From Candidatus Cloacimonadota bacterium (lineage in GTDB: Bacteria > Cloacimonadota > Cloacimonadia > Cloacimonadales > Cloacimonadaceae): 64,000 bases of DNA. The stretch spans positions 1 to 64,000 of the forward strand of contig JAJBAW010000003.1 of the NCBI GenBank assembly GCA_020532545.1. Reading direction: 5' to 3'. The notes beneath the pieces are model-generated. The model did not search any database. It had not been told where the DNA came from and was given only the letters and a program-made list of their open reading frames with translations. Numbering within the stretch: the first letter of the stretch is position 1; each line of letters starts with the position of its first letter. Of this stretch, positions 45,273 to 54,238 are shown piece by piece. The position numbers were made by a program, and so were the translations under genes.

Positions 45273-45807
45273 TCTACTCCTTCTGGTACTGGCTGCCTGC
45301 GCTATGAAGGCGTGGCAGCCTGTGCCGGGGGATTATCATCAGGAAGAAGGGTATATCGTGCTGAGGACAGATAGTCTGCAGATTGCCCTGCGTCCGGAGA
45401 CCTATCGGGGTTCCCGCCAGGGTCAGGGTTCGGAATTCTTTGCTATCTATTTGCAGATCAAGAATATCAGCGGGAAGATGCTGGTGATCCCCAGCACCGC
45501 TTTTGCCATCGTGACCGAAGGCCGGCAATTTGATCATATTCCGCTGTCTTATGTGCTGGATGATGCCCGGGACCGGATGTACTTTAATCAGTGGCAGGAT
45601 CCCTTTCATGAGCCGCCCACCGTGGTGGATGAGCGCCAAAAGCTGCGGGATGAGTACTATGAACTGCTGGCGAATTACTTCAGCTTTGGGGAATTGCTCC
45701 CTTCTGCTACCAAGCAGGGTTATCTCTTTTATCCCAGAGCTTTGGGCAGGGCAGACAGCCTGTCTATCGATGCTTTGGGTAAGTGGGTGAGTTTTAAGCG
45801 GCGCTGA
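45223..45807 (+). CDS. Lipoprotein overlapping the end of gyrA
   Basis: Unrecognised lipoprotein, 194 residues. The ATG at 45223 gives a signal that ends in the lipobox LAAC (SSLLLLVLAAC), so it should be cleaved and lipid-modified by Lsp. The mature part has beta-like patterns (GYIVLRTDSLQIALRPETYR; FFAIYLQIKNISGKMLVIP) resembling immunoglobulin-like lipoprotein folds, and ends LGKWVSFKRR. The first 50 bases lie inside gyrA, in the part coding its acidic tail, in another frame. The frame also opens at a TTG at 45205. Downstream of gyrA by coupling only; no functional tie is visible. Confidence 0.75.
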   Translation: MTTIRNLLKTLKILTSSLLLLVLAACAMKAWQPVPGDYHQEEGYIVLRTDSLQIALRPETYRGSRQGQGSEFFAIYLQIKNISGKMLVIPSTAFAIVTEGRQFDHIPLSYVLDDARDRMYFNQWQDPFHEPPTVVDERQKLRDEYYELLANYFSFGELLPSATKQGYLFYPRALGRADSLSIDALGKWVSFKRR

Positions 45808-45834
45808 TAAGCGGACTGCTAAAAAGAACTGTCC

Positions 45835-47157
45835 TTACGGCCTGCCAATTCCGTAATAAGTAAAGCCCAATCCTCTGACCTGAGGCGGATCATACTGATT
45901 GCGTCCATCAAAGATCACGGGCTGTTTCATCAGCTTGATCATGCGCTCAAAATCCGGATAGCGGAATTGCCGCCATTCGGTGATCAGGAGCATGGCATCG
46001 CTTTCATTGAGGGCGTCATATTCGCTGGCGCAGAGGGTGAGTCCGGCTCTATCGCCAAAGATCTTGCGGGCCTGATCCATAGCTATGGGATCGAAGGCTT
46101 TGATCCTGGCTCCGGCTTCCAAAAGGGCATTGATAATCACGATCGAGGGTGCTTCGCGCATATCATCGGTTTGGGGCTTGAAAGAGAGTCCCCAAATGGC
46201 CAGATTCAGGCCAGTCAAGTCCTCACCAAAGTGCGAAATCACCTTATCGATCAAGAGTCTTTTTTGATCTGTATTCACGGCTTCCACAGCTTTCAGAATG
46301 CGGCTGTCAAAACCCACCTGGGAAGACATATGAATCAAGGCTTTGATGTCTTTGGGGAAACAGCTTCCACCATAGCCCACTCCGGGATAGATGAATTTGT
46401 AGCCGATGCGGCTGTCGCTGCCGATGCCACTGCGAACTTCTTCCACATCAGCACCATAGGCGTCGCAAAGGCGAGAGATTTCGTTGATAAAGGAGATCTT
46501 GGTGGCCAGGAAAGAATTGGCGGCATACTTGGTCATTTCCGCGGAACGGATGCTCATCCTGATCACACGATCGTTGGTGCGGCAAAAGGGGGAATACAGT
46601 GTGTGCATGTGCTGGGCGGCTTTTTCGCTATCGGTGCCGATCACCACACGATCCGGCTTCATAAAGTCCTCGATAGCAGCGCCTTCCTTGAGAAATTCCG
46701 GGTTGGAGACGACATCGAATTCCACCTCTACTCCTCTGGCATCCAGGACTTCCTGGATCTGGGCTTTCACCAGATCTGCAGTGCCTACGGGGACGGTGGA
46801 TTTGTCCACGATAATCCTGTATTCATTGATGTGCTGGGCGATCTGGCGAGCTGCAGTGAGTACATGGGAGAGATCTGCCGAGCCGTCTTCTTCGGGAGGC
46901 GTGCCCACGGCGATAAAGAGGATCAGGGATTCCTGCACGGCAGTGGCCAGGTCCGTGGAAAAGCTCAAACGGCCTTCCTCTACATTACGGCAAACCATGG
47001 CCTGGAGGCCGGGCTCATAGATGGGGACTTTGCCTTCTTTGAGCTGTTTGATCTTGGAGGCGTCGTTGTCCACGCAGATCACGTTATTGCCCATATCTGC
47101 AAAACAGGCGCCACTGGTGAGGCCCACATATCCGGAGCCGATTACTGCCAGGTTCAT
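45835..47157 (-). CDS. ugd: UDP-glucose 6-dehydrogenase
   Basis: Oxidises UDP-glucose to UDP-glucuronate with NAD, a precursor of surface polysaccharides. The 440 residues show the Rossmann start MNLAVIGSGYVGLTSGACFA, the central helix region and the catalytic cysteine Cys266 in GYGGSCFPKD. The length is normal for the family. It overlaps the upstream epimerase by four bases (ATGA). Together with the epimerase and the NusG-like factor it suggests a start of a sugar-nucleotide operon, although no glycosyltransferases follow: the next gene downstream is on the opposite strand. Confidence 0.95.
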   Translation of the reverse strand: MNLAVIGSGYVGLTSGACFADMGNNVICVDNDASKIKQLKEGKVPIYEPGLQAMVCRNVEEGRLSFSTDLATAVQESLILFIAVGTPPEEDGSADLSHVLTAARQIAQHINEYRIIVDKSTVPVGTADLVKAQIQEVLDARGVEVEFDVVSNPEFLKEGAAIEDFMKPDRVVIGTDSEKAAQHMHTLYSPFCRTNDRVIRMSIRSAEMTKYAANSFLATKISFINEISRLCDAYGADVEEVRSGIGSDSRIGYKFIYPGVGYGGSCFPKDIKALIHMSSQVGFDSRILKAVEAVNTDQKRLLIDKVISHFGEDLTGLNLAIWGLSFKPQTDDMREAPSIVIINALLEAGARIKAFDPIAMDQARKIFGDRAGLTLCASEYDALNESDAMLLITEWRQFRYPDFERMIKLMKQPVIFDGRNQYDPPQVRGLGFTYYGIGRP

Positions 47158-48098
47158 AGCTTTTCTCCTAAAAACTTCTTGTAATAATCTATCACTTCAG
47201 CGATGCCTTCACTGAGGCCGTACTGAGGTTCCCAGCCCAGATCACGCCTGGCTTTGTCGATATTGAGCATGGACCGCTTCAGGTCTCCTTTACGGGCCGG
47301 AGCCTCCAGGGGCTGGATGTCTTTGCCCAATTGACGCGCGATCTCATTATACAGAGCCCGGGTGGTGGTGGGAATGCAGGTGCCGATATTGAAGGCCTGC
47401 CCGCTGCCTTTGGTGAAGGCGGTAAGATTGGCTTTGATCACGTCTTTCACAAAGACATAATCCCGGATCATGCCTTGGGGTTCTCCGGAATAAAGATTGA
47501 GGGTGGGGGTCTCATTGGCCAGCAGTTTCTCCACAAAGATGGAGACCACTCCCGCTTCGCCATGAGAGACCTGTCTGGGGCCAAAGACATTGGCATAGCG
47601 GAGCACTGTGAAATCCAGGCCGTACTGCTGGTTGTAAAAGTAGAGATAATCCTCGCCCACCATTTTGTTGATGGCATAGACAGATAAGGGGCGGGGATTG
47701 TAAGTCTCGGAAGTGGGATACTCATCCGCTTCGCCATACATGGCTCCACCCGAGGAGATATAGACCACTTTCCGGACCTTATGTTTGCTGGCAGCTTGCA
47801 GGATGTTGATCAGACCTTTCACGTTGATTTCAGCATCGGTAAGCGGGTCTTCGATAGAAAGCGGTACTGAGATTTGCGCAGCATGATGATCCACAATATC
47901 AGGCTTTTCTTTCGCAAAAATCTCTTCTACAGCGGGATCGCAAATATCGATATTATAGAACCTGGCCTGGGGATTCAGATTGCGCTTGTAGCCGGTTCTG
48001 AGATTGTCCAAAATTACAACTTCGTGTCCTGCAGCGATGCAGGCATCTGCCAGATGGGAGGCGATAAAGCCTGCGGCTCCGGTGATCAGTATCTTCAT
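47154..48098 (-). CDS. NAD-dependent nucleotide-sugar epimerase/dehydratase
   Basis: Extended short-chain dehydrogenase of the GalE family, 314 residues. The NAD site is MKILITGAAGFIASHLADAC, with catalytic Tyr141 and Lys145 in YAINK and SSGGAMYG before. It resembles UDP-glucose 4-epimerases and UDP-glucuronate 4-epimerases. The direct coupling with ugd would fit an enzyme acting on UDP-glucuronate, but substrate specificity cannot be read from the sequence. AGAGGAATAAAA precedes the ATG, overlapping the end of the NusG-like gene. Confidence 0.88.
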   Translation of the reverse strand: MKILITGAAGFIASHLADACIAAGHEVVILDNLRTGYKRNLNPQARFYNIDICDPAVEEIFAKEKPDIVDHHAAQISVPLSIEDPLTDAEINVKGLINILQAASKHKVRKVVYISSGGAMYGEADEYPTSETYNPRPLSVYAINKMVGEDYLYFYNQQYGLDFTVLRYANVFGPRQVSHGEAGVVSIFVEKLLANETPTLNLYSGEPQGMIRDYVFVKDVIKANLTAFTKGSGQAFNIGTCIPTTTRALYNEIARQLGKDIQPLEAPARKGDLKRSMLNIDKARRDLGWEPQYGLSEGIAEVIDYYKKFLGEKL

Positions 48099-48100
48099 TT

Positions 48101-48670
48101 TTATTCCTCTACCACTTCATATTCGCCGATTATTTTCACATCTTTGGGATCGACCTTGACCATCACTGCCTGTCGCAGCATTTCCACTTGCAAGCGGACT
48201 TCGGAAGCTTTATCATGGCTTTCGATAATGCCGCGGGTGCCGATTAGCGGCCCGGAAATGATCTCGACTTCCAGACCTTTGGACAGCCACAAGACGTTTT
48301 CTATGGGCACTTCTTTCTTGGTGACGCCAAAGAGGCGCCCAAGATCGTTCAAGAGTTCCTGTTGATGGCTTACATAAAGGAACTGCACGGCCATGCCGGT
48401 GACTGCGATAGTTTGCTTTTCGGCCGCTGAAAGCACCATAAAGATGTATCCGGAAAACATGGGGACAGTGGTCACCACCTTGCGTCTCTGATACTTTCTT
48501 TCGTGCTTGATTTGGGGTAAATAGTACTGGATCAAGCTTTTACTGGCATAATCCGCCAGCTTTTTCTCGGCCCGGGGCTTCGTACGCACCACAGTCCAGC
48601 GCTGGTGTTCGGGCGGAACTATCAGTTCGCCAAAGAGTTCGTTGATGATTACAGGTTTATGTGTGGCCAA
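48101..48670 (-). CDS. NusG-family antiterminator (RfaH/UpxY-like), TTG start
   Basis: Specialised paralogue of NusG, 189 residues. The NGN domain (about 22-120) starts RWTVVRTKPRAEKKLADYAS and has VPMFSGYIFM; a C-terminal KOW domain (about 128-178) has LEVEIISGPLIGTRGIIESH. Such factors (RfaH, UpxY, LoaP) allow transcription through long polysaccharide operons. Translation seems to start at a TTG with GAGGT six bases before; no ATG is found before residue 71, inside the NGN domain. It is 15 bases after ahcY and two bases before the epimerase gene, so the four genes may be one transcript. The downstream sugar genes fit its expected target. Confidence 0.88.
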   Translation of the reverse strand: MATHKPVIINELFGELIVPPEHQRWTVVRTKPRAEKKLADYASKSLIQYYLPQIKHERKYQRRKVVTTVPMFSGYIFMVLSAAEKQTIAVTGMAVQFLYVSHQQELLNDLGRLFGVTKKEVPIENVLWLSKGLEVEIISGPLIGTRGIIESHDKASEVRLQVEMLRQAVMVKVDPKDVKIIGEYEVVEE

Positions 48671-48685
48671 GCTTTACCTCAAGTT

Positions 48686-50089
48686 TTAGTAGCGATATAG
48701 ATCGGATTTGTATGGCCCTTCGATAGGCACTCCGATGTATTCGGCCTGGCGCACAGTGAGACGTGTAAGTTGCACACCCAGTTTGGGCAGGTGCAGGCGC
48801 GCCACATCTTCATCCAGATGTTTGGGCAGGGTATAGACCCCGATCTCATGCTCGTTTTGCCAGAGTTCGATCTGGGCCAGAACCTGATTCGCAAAGGAGC
48901 AGCTCATCACAAAGGATGGATGCCCGGTGGCATTACCCAGATTCACCAATCTGCCTTCAGAAAGCAGGATGATGGCTCTGTCATTGGGCAGCATAATCTG
49001 GTCCACTTGGGGCTTGATATTCACCTTTTCCACGCCATCCAGTTCATAGAGTTTATTCACTTGGATTTCGTTGTCAAAATGGCCGATATTGCAGACGATG
49101 GCGTTGTTTTTCATCTTCATCATGTGGTCCACGCGGATCACATCGCAATTGCCAGTGGCGGTCACAAAGATATCCGCAGTCTCCACCATGTCGTCCAAAG
49201 GCAGCACTTCATAGCCTTCCATGGCGGCTTGCAAAGCGCAGATGGGATCTATTTCGCTGATCACCACTCGGGCACCAAAATTGCGCATGGATTGGGCACA
49301 GCCTTTGCCTACATCGCCGTATCCGCAGACCATTACGATCTTGCCGGCGATCATCACATCCGTGCCGCGCTTGATGCCATCTGCCAGGGATTCTCTACAG
49401 CCGTAGAGGTTGTCAAATTTGCTTTTGGTCACGCTGTCATTCACGTTGATAGCGGGGAAGAGGAGTTCGCCTTTTTGCATCATCTGATACAATCTGTGCA
49501 CTCCGGTGGTGGTTTCTTCGCTGGCGCCTTTGAGGTTCTTTACAGTGCGTTGCCAGCGGGTGGGATCTTCCGCAAGATGGGAGATCAAGAGCTCTTGCAC
49601 GAGGCGAAATTCTTCGTTATCAGATTCCGCTTCCGGCAGTTTGCCCTCTTCTTGATAAAGCTTTTCCAGGCGGTAGCCTTCGTGCACCATCAAAGTGGCG
49701 TCTCCACCATCATCGACGATGAGATCGCAAGCTCCCTGGGGCCAATTCATGGCCTGAAAAGTGCATTCCCAATATTCCTGTAGGTTTTCGCCCTTCCAGG
49801 CAAAGACGGGAACGCCTTCATCCACCATTGCGGCTGCTGCATGGTCCTGAGTGCTGAAGATATTGCAGCTTGCCCATCTGAGCTCTGCTCCCAGCGCCAT
49901 CAGGGTCTTCATCAGGACGGCGGTTTGAATAGTCATATGCAGGCTTCCGGTGATCTGGGCACCTGCCAAAGGTTGGGCCTGGGCATAACGATCACGCAGT
50001 GCCATCAGTCCGGGCATTTCGATCTCGGCCAGCTCTATTTCCTTGTGCCCAAAGGCTGCCAGGGAAAGATCTTTGATTTTGTAATCCAT
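48686..50089 (-). CDS. ahcY: Adenosylhomocysteinase
   Basis: Splits S-adenosylhomocysteine into adenosine and homocysteine, removing the product that inhibits methyltransferases. The 467 residues show the family start ([20 protein letters not shown]), the NAD-binding [20 protein letters not shown], and the expected C-terminal end PYKSDLYRY. Length is normal. AGAGGAT precedes the ATG. No SAH riboswitch structure is apparent in the 80-base leader. Serves the methyltransferases, such as those at 54.2 and 55.1 kb, in a general way. Confidence 0.97.
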   Translation of the reverse strand: MDYKIKDLSLAAFGHKEIELAEIEMPGLMALRDRYAQAQPLAGAQITGSLHMTIQTAVLMKTLMALGAELRWASCNIFSTQDHAAAAMVDEGVPVFAWKGENLQEYWECTFQAMNWPQGACDLIVDDGGDATLMVHEGYRLEKLYQEEGKLPEAESDNEEFRLVQELLISHLAEDPTRWQRTVKNLKGASEETTTGVHRLYQMMQKGELLFPAINVNDSVTKSKFDNLYGCRESLADGIKRGTDVMIAGKIVMVCGYGDVGKGCAQSMRNFGARVVISEIDPICALQAAMEGYEVLPLDDMVETADIFVTATGNCDVIRVDHMMKMKNNAIVCNIGHFDNEIQVNKLYELDGVEKVNIKPQVDQIMLPNDRAIILLSEGRLVNLGNATGHPSFVMSCSFANQVLAQIELWQNEHEIGVYTLPKHLDEDVARLHLPKLGVQLTRLTVRQAEYIGVPIEGPYKSDLYRY

Positions 50090-50112
50090 TGTATCCTCTT
50101 GGCTATCAAATT

Positions 50113-50145
50113 AGAGCGCAGTCCAAGATCTGAACTGCGCCCTCT
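50113..50145 (-). terminator. Terminator after pnp
   Basis: AGAGCGCAGT and ACTGCGCCCTCT form a stem (one mismatch) in the 82-base gap between pnp and ahcY. The T run after it is weak, so it may only reduce readthrough. Confidence 0.55.
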
Positions 50146-50171
50146 ATATTAATGTTTAGTATTTTTAGGTT

Positions 50172-52394
50172 TTATCTGCGAAAGCGGTCTCTGCTTCCGC
50201 CTCTGTTGTCACGTCCACCATCTCTGCCACCGCGATCATCTCTACGGGGAGGAGCAGGTCTTTCAGGAGCATTGGGATCGGGCTCTGGATTGCCGGGAAT
50301 GCCTTTCATGGTGAGAGACAGTTTGCCCTTATCCATGCCCAAAGCTTTTACTTTCACGATGTCGCCAAGCTTGACCATATCGCTCGGATGTCCCACCCTG
50401 GAAGTGTGCATCTGAGATACGTGTACCATACCTTCTTTGGCCCCACCGAGCACTTTTACAAATACTCCGTAGTCTTCGATGCGGGTGACGGGGCCTTCAA
50501 ATTCTTGGCCTGGTTCAGGATCGATCGCGATGCCTTTGATGATATTTTTGGCTTTTTCGATCGAGGCTTTGTCCGGAGAAAGGATTCTCACGGTGCCGTC
50601 GTCTTGAATATCAATACCCACCTGACAGCTTTCGATGATGGATTTGATCATCTTGCCAGCCGGCCCTATGATCTCGCCAATCTTGTCGATGGGCACCTTG
50701 AAGCTTTCGATTCTGGGTGCTGTGGGAGCCAGATCTTCTCTGGGCACGCTGATGCATTTGGCCATTTCACCCAGGATGTGCATGCGGGCGGCTTTAGCCT
50801 TTTCCAGAGCGATGCGCATGATGTCTTTGGTGATGCCTTCGATCTTGATATCCATCTGCATGGCGGTGATGCCGTCTTTGGTACCGGCACACTTGAAATC
50901 CATGTCGCCCAGGTGATCTTCCAGTCCCACGATGTCTGTGAGTACCACATACTTATCGCCTTCCATGATGAGGCCATTGGCGATACCAGCTACAGGAGCC
51001 TTGATCGGTACGCCGGCGGCCATCATAGCCAGGCAGCCACTGCAGACAGAGGCCATGGATGAGGAACCGTTTGATTCCAGGATATCGGATACGATACGCA
51101 TGGTATAGGGGAAGGATTCATTGTCTGGAAGCACGGCTTTGAGGGCGCGTTCGGCCAGATTGCCATGACCCAGTTCTCTGCGGCCGGTGGGCCCCATACG
51201 TCCTGCTTCGCCCACGCTGTAGGGTGGGAAATTGTAATGCAGGTAGAAGCTCTTTTTATATTCTTCTTCCAAGGTGTCGATGATCTGTTCGTCACTGCCG
51301 CCACCCAGGGTTACTGTACCCAGGGATTGGGTCTCGCCTCTGGTAAAGAGGGCTGAGCCATGCACGCGAGGCAGAAGGTCGATTTCGCAAGTGATATCGC
51401 GAACATCGTCCAGACCGCGGCCATCCACACGGAAATGCTTGTCCAAAATCGAGGCGCGCACAAATTGGCGGATCAATTCTTCAAAGGCCTGTTTGTAAGT
51501 CTTTTCGGTCTCGTCGTAAAGTTCCTGGCCATCTTTTTCAAGATGAGCGGCCAGCATCTCTGCTTCGAGTGCGTCGAAGGCATCCTGACGTTCCTGTTTA
51601 CCCATGATCACAGCGGAATCAGCGATGCGCTGGCCATAGCTGGCTTTCATTTCGGTAAGCATGTTGTCGGGGAAACCCAGAAGCTTGACTTCTACTTTTT
51701 CTTTGCCGCAAGCTTTGATGAAATCTTCTTGCAATGCGCAGAGGGCTTTCACCGCTTCATGACCGGTATAGACCGCATCCAGCATGATCTCTTCGGAGAG
51801 TTCGCTGGCAGCGGATTCGATCATCACCACACTGGTGGCCGAGCCGGCTACAGTGAGGTTCAGCTTGGATTCTGTCTTTATCTGAAGGATATCGGGATTG
51901 ATCACAAATTTGTCGTCAATATATCCCACAGTAAGACCGGCGATGGGGCCATGGAACGGAATATCCGAGATCGAAAGCGCCAGTGAGGCACCAAAGACGC
52001 CCAGATTGGCCGGATCTACTTCGCCATCATAGGATAGAACGTTGAGCACCACGTGTACCTGATTGCGGAATCCATCTGGAAAAAGCGGACGGATCGAGCG
52101 ATCGATCACGCGCGCCTGCAATGTGGCATCGGTGGAAGGCTTGGCTTCGCGTTTGAAGAATCCGCCGGGGATCTTGCCCGCGGCATACATCTTTTCGATG
52201 AAATCTACTGTGAGTGGGAAGAAGTCCTGATTCTCAGAGGCTTCTTTGCTCATGGTGGCAGTTACCAGAACTGCGGTATCGCCGAGCTTGATAAAGACGC
52301 TGCCATTTGCTTGCTTGGCCATCTTTCCGGTCTCGACGATGAGCTTGCGTCCGTGAAAGTCCATTTCACGACGGGTAATGTTGAAATTATGCAT
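50172..52394 (-). CDS. pnp: Polyribonucleotide nucleotidyltransferase with RGG tail
   Basis: 3'-to-5' exoribonuclease and part of RNA turnover complexes, 740 residues. Two RNase PH domains (about 1-225 and 310-540), a KH domain (GEIIGPAGKMIKSIIESCQV) and an S1 domain (GPVTRIEDYGVFVKVLGGAK). The C-terminus goes on with a Pro/Arg/Gly-rich tail (DDRGGRDGGRDNRGGSRDRF), similar to the tail of the S1 protein at 2.5 kb. The ATG at 52394 has AAGGAG before it; the frame extends to 52433 without homology. It follows rpsO, the classic rpsO-pnp arrangement. Confidence 0.97.
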   Translation of the reverse strand: MHNFNITRREMDFHGRKLIVETGKMAKQANGSVFIKLGDTAVLVTATMSKEASENQDFFPLTVDFIEKMYAAGKIPGGFFKREAKPSTDATLQARVIDRSIRPLFPDGFRNQVHVVLNVLSYDGEVDPANLGVFGASLALSISDIPFHGPIAGLTVGYIDDKFVINPDILQIKTESKLNLTVAGSATSVVMIESAASELSEEIMLDAVYTGHEAVKALCALQEDFIKACGKEKVEVKLLGFPDNMLTEMKASYGQRIADSAVIMGKQERQDAFDALEAEMLAAHLEKDGQELYDETEKTYKQAFEELIRQFVRASILDKHFRVDGRGLDDVRDITCEIDLLPRVHGSALFTRGETQSLGTVTLGGGSDEQIIDTLEEEYKKSFYLHYNFPPYSVGEAGRMGPTGRRELGHGNLAERALKAVLPDNESFPYTMRIVSDILESNGSSSMASVCSGCLAMMAAGVPIKAPVAGIANGLIMEGDKYVVLTDIVGLEDHLGDMDFKCAGTKDGITAMQMDIKIEGITKDIMRIALEKAKAARMHILGEMAKCISVPREDLAPTAPRIESFKVPIDKIGEIIGPAGKMIKSIIESCQVGIDIQDDGTVRILSPDKASIEKAKNIIKGIAIDPEPGQEFEGPVTRIEDYGVFVKVLGGAKEGMVHVSQMHTSRVGHPSDMVKLGDIVKVKALGMDKGKLSLTMKGIPGNPEPDPNAPERPAPPRRDDRGGRDGGRDNRGGSRDRFRR

Positions 52395-52511
52395 TTTGTC
52401 TCCTTGCACTGTGTATCTGGGGAGAAGAAGCAATAGGCATAAGAGCCTTGTGGCCCCTGTGCTTATTGCTAATTACTCCCCGGTACATCGTTATTTAGTC
52501 CTAAAACAAAG

Positions 52512-52546
52512 AAAAGTGGACCCCTTTTGCGCAGGCATCCACTTTC
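52512..52546 (-). terminator. Terminator/attenuator between rpsO and pnp
   Basis: AAAGTGGA and TCCACTTT form an 8-bp stem with a 17-base loop, followed on the minus strand by a TTCTTTGTTTT tail. A second imperfect hairpin at about 52434-52472 could be the pnp leader structure. In E. coli the same gap is a processing and autoregulation site. Confidence 0.6.
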
Positions 52547-52574
52547 CATGATTCATATTATCTTGGCTGGTTTA

Positions 52575-52844
52575 TTACTTTCTGATGCCAAGCGCTTTGA
52601 TGATTTCGCGATAGCGATTGATGTCTTTCGACTTCATATAATCAAGCAAGCGCCTGCGCTGCCCGATCAGTTTCAATAGTCCCCTACGCGTAGAGAAATC
52701 CTTGGGATGTTCTTTGAGGTGCATAGTAATGTCTTTGATGCGTTTGGAAAGCATCGCGACCTGCACTTCAGGGGAACCAGTGTCTGATTCATGGAGTCTA
52801 AACTCTGCCATGATAGCCGTTTTGGCCTCAGGTGTTAAAGGCAT
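52575..52844 (-). CDS. rpsO: 30S ribosomal protein S15
   Basis: Small-subunit protein that binds the central domain of 16S rRNA early in assembly. The 89 residues are typical (FRLHESDTGSPEVQVAMLSK; HLKEHPKDFSTRRGLLKLIG; RRRLLDYMKSKDINRYREII). Length matches the family. GGAGG lies just before the ATG. pnp follows on the same strand after a terminator or attenuator. Confidence 0.98.
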   Translation of the reverse strand: MPLTPEAKTAIMAEFRLHESDTGSPEVQVAMLSKRIKDITMHLKEHPKDFSTRRGLLKLIGQRRRLLDYMKSKDINRYREIIKALGIRK

Positions 52845-53314
52845 TCATCCTCCCAGATGATGTGGTTTGTCCAGGCTCTAGCCTGATGATTGGCCTGCCG
52901 ATACGATATGCTATCAGCTTGTGCCGCTATTATGAGGTCATTCTTTTGAGTAGCTGGAATCTGTCCAGTTTTTTAATCTTTTGGCAAAAGCTACAGGATT
53001 GCAGGCGTCTCGCCTGCAGAGCACGAAAGTGCTCTCTTTGAAACAAGTCTGTTAGTTTTTAAAAGTTTGCTTCCTTGAAGCGAAGCTGTTCGTGTTTATT
53101 ACAAGCCCTGCGACCTTACTGGACGCGAGACGCATCCAATCCAGTTACTACAGGATTGCAGGCGTCTCGCCTGCAGAGCACGAAAGTGCTCTCTTTGAAA
53201 CAAGTCTGTTAGTTTTTAAAAGTTTGCTTCCTTGAAGCGAAGCTGTTCGTGTTTATTACAAGCCCTACGACCTTACTGGACGCGAGACGCATCCAATCCT
53301 GAAAGTACCCGAAA
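52845..53314. other. Gap between rpsO and tmRNA, largely a tandem duplication
   Basis: 470 bases. The first 145 hold the rpsO leader; the rest is the 157-base-period duplication described separately. No gene is seen. Confidence 0.6.
52991..53299. repeat. Tandem duplication of 152 bases
   Basis: Copies at 52991-53142 and 53148-53299 differ at one position that I see (CCCTGCGACC or CCCTACGACC). Each contains the hairpins GCAGGCGTCTCGCCTGC and GAGCACGAAAGTGCTC, plus the GGACGCGAGACGCATCC hairpin at its end. The near identity points to a recent event. Confidence 0.92.
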
Positions 53315-53667
53315 TGGTGGAGGTGGCGGGGATCGAACCCGCGTCCAAAGAACAGCACCATAAAGATTCTACACGCTTAGTTGTCTTTAGTTGTCGGCGC
53401 TTACGGCAAAGACAATCAGACCCGTAAGAGCTTAGCCAATAGTCTTATCGCATTAATATTAGCAGTCAAAACGCGAGCAGCCATACTGTTTCGACGCCCA
53501 AGCCCTTCCCGATGGCACGGAAGGGTTGAACGTTAGCTGCGCTTAGGCAGCTAAGAGTAAGTTATCGTTTGCAGTTAATTTGCATTTGCTACTTGATAAC
53601 GGAGGAGATAGCATCTCCGACGTGCCTCTTTACCACACTGATTCCCTGTCGAAACCATTTCACCCCC
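53315..53667 (-). ncRNA. ssrA: tmRNA, tag ANDNLLLAA
   Basis: Rescues stalled ribosomes and tags the incomplete protein. The 5' end GGGGGTGAAATGGTTTCGAC and the 3' end (GGTTCGATCCCCGCC and CACCTCCACCA) form the tRNA-like part; the first seven bases pair with CACCTCC. The tag frame at 53543-53572 reads GCA AAC GAT AAC TTA CTC TTA GCT GCC TAA, giving ANDNLLLAA. Length is about 353 bases, normal for one-piece tmRNA. The CCA end is encoded. Confidence 0.95.
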
Positions 53668-53691
53668 TATATACTTCAAAGATCTAAAGAC

Positions 53692-53719
53692 AGTATAATC
53701 GGATGGCGTTCTGTGTCAA
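53692..53719 (-). promoter_or_regulatory. tmRNA promoter
   Basis: Perfect TTGACA (53714-53719) and TATACT (53692-53697) separated by 16 bases on the minus strand. Transcription would start some 18-20 bases before the mature 5' end, leaving a short leader for RNase P to remove. Confidence 0.75.
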
Positions 53720-54238
53720 GGCTTTTTACGGTGCTGTTTTTAATAGAACGCGGATCGGGCGGATGGGATGGATTTATTGGATTAAAAGTGGTTTTGGGGT
53801 TTTATCGTAGTGGCGGACGCCTGTTCCGCCTACAGCTATATTTCTGAGTTTAGAAAGTTTAGAAAGTATAGAGGGTTTAATGTAGTGGCGGACTCCCGTT
53901 CCGCCTTCAGCTCTATCTGGAACTTATTGAATTATAATGGTTCTAGCGCATTTGTCCCATGACCTGCAGCGCTCTCTCTGCATAGGATGTCGTGGAGATG
54001 ACGTGTAGATAGGAGTATTTATTCCTGCTATCTGCACAGCATATTCACGATAACAAATAGGGATCAAAGGAGAATGAGCATACCGTAGTGGCGGACGCCT
54101 GTTCCGCCTGCAGCTCTATCTCTGAGTTTAGAGAGTCTAAGAAGTCTAGAAAGTTTAGAAGGTTTAACCTAGTGGCAAAATCTGTTCCACCACAGCTCTG
54201 CTTAAAGTTTATTGGAGTATGCTGCCAAATATATCGGC
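53720..54238. other. Repeat-rich gap with three GTAG hairpins
   Basis: 519 bases without a gene. GTAG hairpin copies lie at 53807-53833, 53882-53908 and 54085-54113; two are followed by a CTGAGTTTAGA and then TTTAGAAAG-type units at about 53843-53880 and 54117-54168. The 70-90 codon frames here read through these elements. Confidence 0.7.
53807..54113. repeat. GTAG hairpin elements, copies 2 to 4
   Basis: Copies at 53807-53833, 53882-53908 and 54085-54113, all of the form GTAGTGGCGGAC-x-GTTCCGCC, differ only in the loop (GCCT or TCCC) and the last bases (TAC, TTC, TGC). CAGCTATA or CAGCTCTA follows each. Confidence 0.8.

Noticed and set aside
50090-50171. SAH riboswitch before ahcY
   Set aside because: The gap is only 82 bases and is explained by the pnp terminator and a ribosome site; no pseudoknot pattern is found.
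53101-53314. Attachment site of an integrated element at tmRNA
   Set aside because: tmRNA is a common target, but no integrase or repeat of its 3' end is present; the tandem duplication does not match the tmRNA sequence.
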